16,219 nucleotides of DNA from an uncultured Actinomycetes bacterium (lineage in GTDB: Bacteria; Actinomycetota; Acidimicrobiia; IMCC26256; PALSA-555), in NCBI GenBank assembly GCA_937927875.1, contig CALEYV010000094.1, positions 1 to 16,219 on the forward strand, in the 5' to 3' direction. Position numbers and translations under genes: made by a program. Position 1 is the stretch's first letter. Each line of letters begins with the position of its first letter. The notes beneath the pieces were generated by a model. It was not told where the DNA came from, searched no databases, and saw only the letters and a list, made by a program, of their open reading frames with translations. Below are positions 11,905 through 16,219 of this stretch, piece after piece.

Positions 11905-12968
11905 TGAACGTGGTTTCGATCGCCATCACGGGCGCGTCGGGCGTCGTCGGGCAGCGGCTGCTGCCGGTCCTGGCCGCCGACCCCGACATCACGCGCCTGG
12001 TGGGGCTCGACATGCGGCCGCCCCGGCGCCGGGCACGGAACCTCGAGTTCCACCTCGTCGACGTCGCCCGCTCGGAGTTGAAGCCGCTGCTCGAGGGCAT
12101 CGACGTGCTCGTGCACCTGGCGACCGTCGTCGACCCGATCGTCGACGAGGCGCTCATGGCCCGCGTCAACGTCGACGGGACCCGCCGGGTGCTCGACGCC
12201 GCGGCCGCGGTGGGCACGCGGAAGCTGGTGCGGGTGTCGAGCGCGGCGGTCTACGGCGCCTGGGCCAACAACGCGGTGCCGCTCACGGAGGACTCGCCGC
12301 TGCGCCCGAACCCGGGCTTCTCGCCGGCGGTGCAGGCGGCCGAGGTCGAGCGGATCCTCGCCGAGTGGGGCGAGGACCACCCGGCGGTGACGGTGACGAC
12401 GCTGCGGAGCGCGCCCGTGCTCGGTCCCGGCGCGGAGCGGCTCCCGTCGCGTCTGCTGCTCGGCCGACCCCGGCTGCGCGTCCGGGGCGCCCGCCCGCCG
12501 GTCCAGGCCGTCCACGTCGACGACCTCGTGGCGGCGCTGGCGCTGGTGGTGCTCGGCGAGCACCCGGGCACCTTCAACGTGGCGTCGGACGGGTGGCTCG
12601 GGCCCGACGAGGTGGACACGCTCGTGCCCCGCCGGGGCCTCCCGCCGCTGCCGCCGACGCTCCTCGAGCGCGTGCTGGGCCTCATGTGGCGGACCGGCCT
12701 GGGTGACGTCCCGCCCGCCGTGCTTCCCTACCTCATGTATCCGTGGGTGATCGCCAACGACCGGCTGCGTGGGCTCGGGTGGGCGCCCCGCCACGGCAAC
12801 GACGCCGCCATCGTCGACGGCCTCGACTCGCTCGGGCCGGTCCAGTCGCGCCGGCCGCTCGTGGTCCTCGCCGCCGGCGCGCTCGCCGGCGCCGGTGTCA
12901 CCGCGTGGCTGCTGGGGCGCCGCTGGCGGCGAGGTGCTCCTTCTGCCACTCGTCCCAGTCGGGCGTGA
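11904..12968 (+). CDS. Extended SDR / NAD-dependent epimerase-like protein lacking the Tyr-Lys dyad, C-terminal membrane segment
   Basis: This 354-residue protein has an NAD(P)-binding TGASGVVG (9-16), the acidic beta-2 position D36, VHLAT (70-74), NVDGTRRVLDAA (89-100) and VSSAAVYG (111-118), all typical of extended short-chain dehydrogenases/epimerases. Where YxxxK should fall, the sequence is FSPAVQAAEVERIL (139-152): the Tyr position is P141 and the Lys position A145. No Lys follows residue 107. Catalysis by the normal SDR mechanism is therefore doubtful; a binding or chaperone role, or an altered enzyme, is possible. A hydrophobic stretch VVLAAGALAGAGVTAWLLG (about 319-337) followed by Arg residues looks like a C-terminal membrane anchor. 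A GTG at 11910 is an alternative start. The 3' end overlaps the convergent gene by 71 bases. Confidence 0.82.
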   Translation: MNVVSIAITGASGVVGQRLLPVLAADPDITRLVGLDMRPPRRRARNLEFHLVDVARSELKPLLEGIDVLVHLATVVDPIVDEALMARVNVDGTRRVLDAAAAVGTRKLVRVSSAAVYGAWANNAVPLTEDSPLRPNPGFSPAVQAAEVERILAEWGEDHPAVTVTTLRSAPVLGPGAERLPSRLLLGRPRLRVRGARPPVQAVHVDDLVAALALVVLGEHPGTFNVASDGWLGPDEVDTLVPRRGLPPLPPTLLERVLGLMWRTGLGDVPPAVLPYLMYPWVIANDRLRGLGWAPRHGNDAAIVDGLDSLGPVQSRRPLVVLAAGALAGAGVTAWLLGRRWRRGAPSATRPSRA

Positions 12969-13968
12969 AGTAGCGGACCCGCGTCTTCTTGTACTCCTTC
13001 ACCGACCACAGCAGCGCGTAGTCGTCGACGCCGGTCTCGTCGCGGATGGCGGCGATGGTCGTCTCGCAGTCGCGGCCGTGCTTGCCGTGCACCATCGTGA
13101 ACACCGAGTACGGCCAGTCGGGATAGGTCGGACGCCGGTAGCAGTGGCTCACCAGCGCGAAGCCGGCCATCTTCGGCCCCAGCTCGGCGAGCTGGTCCTC
13201 GGGCACCGCCCACACGCCCATCGCGTTGGCCTTGAAGCCGGCGGTGCGGTGGTTCATGACGGCCGCGAAGCGGCGCATGAGCTTGCGCTCCTTGAACGAC
13301 GTCAGCAGCTCGAGCACGCGGTCCTCGCCGCAGCCGAGCTGCTCGCCCTGGGCCGCGAACGGGCGCTCGACGAGCGGCAGGTCCTCCTGGACGATGCCGA
13401 TGGCGGCCACCTCGAGATCGGAGAGGACCGGCGCCTCCATGTCGGGCCGGCGCTCCGGCCGCTCGTGCTCGCCGACCGTCGCCTTGGCGTCGGCGGCCGT
13501 CTTGCCGGTCATGTCGAGCTTCACGCCGATCTTGTAGAGCTGCAGCGTCGGCAGCCGGCGGGTGACGAGCGCGCCCGACTCCCGGTGGAGGGCGTCGACG
13601 TGCTCCTCCAGCGACTCGCCGGGCGGCACGGCGATCGTGTACCAGAGGTTGAAGGCGTGGTTCCGCTTGTAGTTGTGGCTCACGCCGGGGTGCTCGCTGA
13701 TGGCCGCGGCCGCCTCGTCGACGCGGTCGGCGTCGATCTTCGCCGCCACCAGCGACGAGTTGTACCCGAGGGCCCGGGTGTCGAAGATCGCCGACAGCTG
13801 GCGCAGCACGCCGAGCTCCTTGACCGCCTGCACGCGGGCCCGCACGTCGGGCTCGGAGAGGCCGAGCCGCTCGCCCAGCACCGCGTAGGGCCTCGGCTCC
13901 AGCGGGAAGTCCCACTGGACCGCGTTCAGCAGCTCGCGGTCGCTGTCGGTGAGAACCGGATCACTCAT
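12898..13968 (-). CDS. Fused AhbA-AhbB-type siroheme decarboxylase (Lrp/AsnC-like)
   Basis: This 356-residue protein has two tandem Lrp/AsnC-like halves, each with a helix-turn-helix and a RAM-like domain. Half one contains DFPLEPRPYAVLGERLGLSE (20-39) and HNYKRNHAFNLWYTI (98-112). Half two contains a divergent repeat, ERPFAAQGEQLGC (201-213), and SHCYRRPTYPDWPYSVFTMVHG (274-295). The HNY.R.H..NLWFT and SHCYRRP...WPY..F.M.H signatures belong to NirD/L/G/H and AhbA/B, which decarboxylate siroheme to 12,18-didecarboxysiroheme on the way to heme d1 or, by the alternative pathway, heme b. They are enzymes rather than regulators despite the fold. No other heme gene is in view. The ATG at 13968 has GGGTGA upstream; the ATG at 13980 is the alternative. 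Confidence 0.85.
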   Translation of the reverse strand: MSDPVLTDSDRELLNAVQWDFPLEPRPYAVLGERLGLSEPDVRARVQAVKELGVLRQLSAIFDTRALGYNSSLVAAKIDADRVDEAAAAISEHPGVSHNYKRNHAFNLWYTIAVPPGESLEEHVDALHRESGALVTRRLPTLQLYKIGVKLDMTGKTAADAKATVGEHERPERRPDMEAPVLSDLEVAAIGIVQEDLPLVERPFAAQGEQLGCGEDRVLELLTSFKERKLMRRFAAVMNHRTAGFKANAMGVWAVPEDQLAELGPKMAGFALVSHCYRRPTYPDWPYSVFTMVHGKHGRDCETTIAAIRDETGVDDYALLWSVKEYKKTRVRYFTPDWDEWQKEHLAASGAPAATR

Positions 13969-13972
13969 CGTG

Positions 13973-13978
13973 TCACCC
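13973..13978 (-). promoter_or_regulatory. Shine-Dalgarno-like GGGTGA that favours the inner ATG
   Basis: GGGTGA on the minus strand lies 4 bases before the ATG at 13968. The upstream in-frame ATG at 13980 has no comparable sequence within reach. Confidence 0.35.
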
Positions 13979-14018
13979 ATCGTGGCGGCACGTCACCGCT
14001 CCAGCAAATCAGGCCGGC

Positions 14019-15200
14019 CTAGGCGCCGAGACCGGCGAAGGTGGCGCCACCAATGGTGCGGTTCCCGAGCGACACCTGCTTGGTCAAGCGCCCGCCGGCG
14101 CGGGTGAAGTCGATCGTGGCCGGGTCGCCGTTGCGCAGCCCCTCGACGGTGGCGACCAGGTCGCCGGCGTCGGTGACGCGGCTGGTGTTGCCGTCGGCGA
14201 CGACGGCGGTGATGACGTCGCCGGGCTCGAGCCCCGCCGCGGCGGCGGGGCTGTTGGCGGCCACCGCCGTGATCGTCGCCCCGCCGCCGGCCCGGTCGAT
14301 CGCGCCCACGACGTTCACGCCCAGCCACCCGTGGTGCACCATGCCGCTCGTCTCGAGCTGGTCGACGACGTCATGGGCGAGGCTGATCGGCACCGCCTGG
14401 CCGGGCAGCGCGGCCGAGTTGATGCCGACCACCGAGCCGCCGGTGTCGACGAGCGCGCCGCCGGAGGCGACGCGGTTCAGCGAGGGGTCGGTCGAGGCCA
14501 TCCGGACGTCGGTCTCGAGCAGGCCGCTGAGCACCACGCCGGCCGGCCCGGCCGACACGGTGTGCAACGCGCTGACGATCCCTTCGCCGGCCCAGCGGTG
14601 CTGGCCCGCGCTCAACCCGAGCGCGATCACCGCGTCGCCGACCTGGAGCTCGTCGCTGTTGCCGAGCCGGGCCCCCGAGAGATTGCCGCCGTCGACGCCG
14701 AGCAGCGTGAGGTCGGTCTCGGGGTCGTTCCCGAGGACGCGGGCCTGGCTGAGGCGGCCGGTCGCGCTCGTCACCATGATCACGGTGGCCGAGCCGAGCA
14801 GCGAGGTGCTGGTGAGGACGCGGGTGCCGTCCATCGCGACCCCCGACCCCTGCGCCTCGCCGGTGGGGCTCACGGCCCGCACCGACACCACGCTCGGCGC
14901 GGCGGCGTTCACGATGTCGGCGACCGAGGAGCCGGCCGGCACCGGCGGTGGCGGCGCGGGCGTGTTGCTCGAGGTGCTGCTGCCGCTGAAGGCACCGACG
15001 CCGGCGAGCACGCCGACGACGACGCCCACGCTCACGAGCGCGACCAGGGCGGCCAGGCCCCACTCGCGCCGCCTCGGGCGCTGCCCTTCCCGCCAGGCGG
15101 CGAGGGCCGCCCCGACCTCGCTCGGGTGGAACCACACCCGATCGAGCGGGTGCGGGGGCGGTCCAACGGGCTCATCCTCGTCGGGCTCCTCGACGGGCAT
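14019..15200 (-). CDS. Membrane-anchored HtrA/DegP-like protein with PDZ domain, catalytic His absent
   Basis: This 393-residue protein has a cytoplasmic N-terminus with an RVWFHPSEVGAALAAW segment (21-36), a common motif in actinobacterial anchored proteins. A single membrane helix spans about 48-70, followed by a Ser/Thr/Pro linker, a trypsin-like domain (about 92-285) and a PDZ domain (about 290-375, HHGWLGV ... AAAAGLEPGDVI). By alignment to HtrA, GSGVAMDGTRVLTSTSLL puts S133 where the catalytic His of TNAH should be. D163 in ETDLTLL and S246 in ASGGALV are kept, but the usual GNSGGP is degenerate. It is probably a pseudoprotease or a binding or sensing protein on the outer face. The ATG at 15200 is preferred over the GTG at 15206 because of the TACAGT box. 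Confidence 0.85.
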   Translation of the reverse strand: MPVEEPDEDEPVGPPPHPLDRVWFHPSEVGAALAAWREGQRPRRREWGLAALVALVSVGVVVGVLAGVGAFSGSSTSSNTPAPPPPVPAGSSVADIVNAAAPSVVSVRAVSPTGEAQGSGVAMDGTRVLTSTSLLGSATVIMVTSATGRLSQARVLGNDPETDLTLLGVDGGNLSGARLGNSDELQVGDAVIALGLSAGQHRWAGEGIVSALHTVSAGPAGVVLSGLLETDVRMASTDPSLNRVASGGALVDTGGSVVGINSAALPGQAVPISLAHDVVDQLETSGMVHHGWLGVNVVGAIDRAGGGATITAVAANSPAAAAGLEPGDVITAVVADGNTSRVTDAGDLVATVEGLRNGDPATIDFTRAGGRLTKQVSLGNRTIGGATFAGLGA

Positions 15201-15208
15201 GGCCACGA

Positions 15209-15214
15209 ACTGTA
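15209..15214 (-). promoter_or_regulatory. -10 box upstream of the HtrA-like gene
   Basis: The minus strand reads TACAGT (4/6 to TATAAT and a TANNNT fit) 8 bases before the ATG at 15200. This gives a leaderless or 1-2 base leader transcript and would exclude the GTG at 15206 as start. Confidence 0.4.
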
Positions 15215-15274
15215 CCGACGGCCCTTCGCGCTTCCGCCGCGGCCCGCGTGCTCATCGCGGCTCGGAACGTCACG

Positions 15275-15292
15275 CTGAACGTTCAGTACCAT
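15275..15292 (+). promoter_or_regulatory. Operator-like 12-bp palindrome and possible -10 at moaE
   Basis: CTGAACGTTCAG (15275-15286) is a perfect palindrome directly before the moaE start. TACCAT (15287-15292) is a 4/6 -10 candidate that would place the transcript start next to an in-frame GTG at 15300. GAACGT also occurs at 15265-15270, 12 bases earlier. A repressor bound here would cover the promoter; the binder is unknown. Confidence 0.4.
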
Positions 15293-15776
15293 GACGGCCG
15301 TGCCGGTGCCGCGTGCGGGTGGGGAGTGGATCGCGCTCACGGGTGACCGGCTGTCGATCGAGGACGCGAGCGCGTGGGCGACCACACCGGGCACGGGTGC
15401 GGTCGTCGCGTTCGCGGGCACGGTGCGTGACCACGCCGAGGGTCGGGCCGGGGTCGTCGGGCTGTCCTACGAGGCGTACGAGGAGGTCGCGCGGCAGCGC
15501 CTCGCTGACGTCGCGGCCGAGACCCGGCGCCGCTGGCCGGTCGTCGAGCGGCTCGCCCTCCTGCACCGGGTCGGGGACCTGGCGCTCGGCGAGGTGTCGG
15601 TCGTCGTCGTGGCGTCGGCCCCCCACCGGGCCGAGGCGTTCGAAGCGGCCCGCTTCGCGATCGACACGCTGAAGGAGACGGTCCCGATCTGGAAGCGGGA
15701 GCACTGGGCCGAGGGGTCGGACTGGGCGGTCGGCGCCCACTCGATCCGGGCCGTCCGCGAGCTGGACCGGGCGTAG
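15291..15776 (+). CDS. moaE: Molybdopterin synthase catalytic subunit MoaE
   Basis: This 161-residue protein matches MoaE, which with thiocarboxylated MoaD converts cyclic pyranopterin monophosphate to molybdopterin. It has FAGTVRDHAEG (41-51), LSYEAYEEVA (58-67), LALLHRVGDLALGE (88-101), SAPHRAEAFEAARFAID (109-125) and KETVPIWKREHW (128-139). K128 and K135 are equivalents of the E. coli active-site Lys residues. No moaD or other moa gene is in the window. The start is uncertain: the ATG at 15291 has no Shine-Dalgarno, and a GTG at 15300 fits a leaderless transcript from TACCAT. The first 10 residues are poorly conserved either way. It is followed after 2 bases by mreB. Confidence 0.95.
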   Translation: MTAVPVPRAGGEWIALTGDRLSIEDASAWATTPGTGAVVAFAGTVRDHAEGRAGVVGLSYEAYEEVARQRLADVAAETRRRWPVVERLALLHRVGDLALGEVSVVVVASAPHRAEAFEAARFAIDTLKETVPIWKREHWAEGSDWAVGAHSIRAVRELDRA

Positions 15777-15778
15777 CC

Positions 15779-16219
15779 GTGCCCCGCGACCTCGCCATCG
15801 ACCTCGGGACCGCCAACACCCTCGTCTACTCGCGCGGCCAGGGGATCATCCTCAACGAACCGACCGTCATCGCGCTGAACAGCCGGACCCAGGACGTGCT
15901 GGCCATGGGTCACGAGGCGTGGCACATGATCGGCCGCACGCCGGGGCACATCGTGGCGGTCCGGCCGCTGCGCGGCGGCGCCATCACCGACTTCGAGATC
16001 ACCCAGCGCCTGATCCGACTCATCTTCGCCCGGGCCGGCATCACCCGCCTGCAGCGGGCCCGGGTGCTCGTGTGCGTGCCGTCGGCCATCACCCACGTGG
16101 AGCAGCGGGCCGTGCTCGAAGCGACGCGGCGGGCCGGCGCCGCGCAGACCTACCTCATCGAGCAGCCGATGGCGGCCGCCATCGGCGCCTCCATGCCGAT
16201 CCACGAGCCGCTCGGGAAC
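15779..16219 (+). CDS. mreB: Rod shape-determining protein MreB (3' end off window)
   Basis: 147 codons are open from a GTG at 15779 to the right edge. The sequence begins with the actin-fold phosphate-1 motif of MreB, IDLGTANTLVY (7-17). It continues with IILNEPTVIALN, VRPLRGGAITDFEITQ (the connect-1 region), VLVCVPSAITHVEQRAV and LIEQPMAAAIGA, all hallmark MreB segments. MreB polymerises at the inner membrane and directs side-wall peptidoglycan synthesis. The start lies 2 bases after the moaE stop, so co-transcription and coupled translation are likely. In the usual arrangement mreC and mreD would follow beyond the window. Confidence 0.96.
   Translation, partial: MPRDLAIDLGTANTLVYSRGQGIILNEPTVIALNSRTQDVLAMGHEAWHMIGRTPGHIVAVRPLRGGAITDFEITQRLIRLIFARAGITRLQRARVLVCVPSAITHVEQRAVLEATRRAGAAQTYLIEQPMAAAIGASMPIHEPLGN

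Noticed and set aside
12898..13968. Labelling the AsnC-like gene as a transcriptional regulator
   Set aside because: The tandem architecture with HNY.R.H..NLW and SHCYRRP..PDWPY matches siroheme decarboxylases, not single-unit Lrp regulators.
14011..14020. Palindrome AGGCCGGCCT as a terminator after the HtrA-like gene
   Set aside because: It has no loop and no T tract, and the next gene follows on the same strand within about 50 bases, so it is more likely incidental.
15275..15286. SOS/LexA box at the moaE palindrome
   Set aside because: Actinobacterial LexA sites have GAAC and GTTC separated by four bases; here they are adjacent (GAACGTTC).
1..16219. CRISPR array, tRNA/rRNA, insertion sequence, prophage or integrative element
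   Set aside because: No regularly spaced repeats, RNA-gene signatures, transposase or integrase motifs were seen, and base composition is uniform along the window.

Overview
The window is very GC-rich, densely coded chromosomal DNA with strong third-position GC bias. The gene set points to a high-GC actinobacterium: a RegX3-type response regulator, a MutT1-like Nudix and histidine-phosphatase pair beside ppk1, an Eis-type acetyltransferase, a Zincin_2 (DUF2342) protein, and several genes that look leaderless behind a TANNNT -10 box. An Acidimicrobiia-like lineage would fit, but that is inference; nothing here fixes the taxon. There is no tRNA, rRNA, CRISPR array, insertion sequence or phage gene, and no gene-free stretch longer than about 225 bases.

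Left third (1-7062): phosphorus metabolism. It holds the C-terminal DNA-binding domain of a response regulator (1-168), a surE nucleotidase (178-948, minus), and a phosphonatase-like HAD hydrolase (1059-1733, plus). The HAD gene converges on an HD-domain protein that resembles the PhnZ/TmpB class of phosphonate-cleaving di-iron oxygenases (1754-2317, minus). A four-gene minus-strand operon follows: ppk1 (4966-7062), a CYTH-CHAD protein (3470-4969), a Nudix hydrolase (3006-3473) and a SixA-like histidine phosphatase (2542-3009). Every junction is a 4-base GTGA overlap. The last two genes look like the two domains of mycobacterial MutT1 encoded separately. The ppk1 upstream region carries 11-base direct repeats resembling a PHO box and a leaderless -10 box.

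Middle (7209-11892): an MFS transporter and an Eis-family N-acetyltransferase on the plus strand. These converge on a two-gene minus operon of a Zincin_2 protein and a short 3-hydroxyacyl-CoA dehydrogenase, joined by an ATGA overlap.

Right third (11904-16219): an atypical extended SDR that lacks the Tyr/Lys dyad, convergent with and overlapping a fused AhbA-AhbB-type siroheme decarboxylase (minus). Upstream of the latter lies a membrane-anchored HtrA-like protein whose catalytic His is missing (minus). Divergent from it are moaE and the 5' part of mreB (plus), which runs off the right edge.

The two most promising points are the tightly coupled polyphosphate/nucleotide clean-up operon (ppk1, CYTH-CHAD, split MutT1) and the adjacent PhnX-like/PhnZ-like pair. 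Together they suggest a locus for storing and scavenging phosphorus. All family assignments come from reading motifs by eye; no database search was run.
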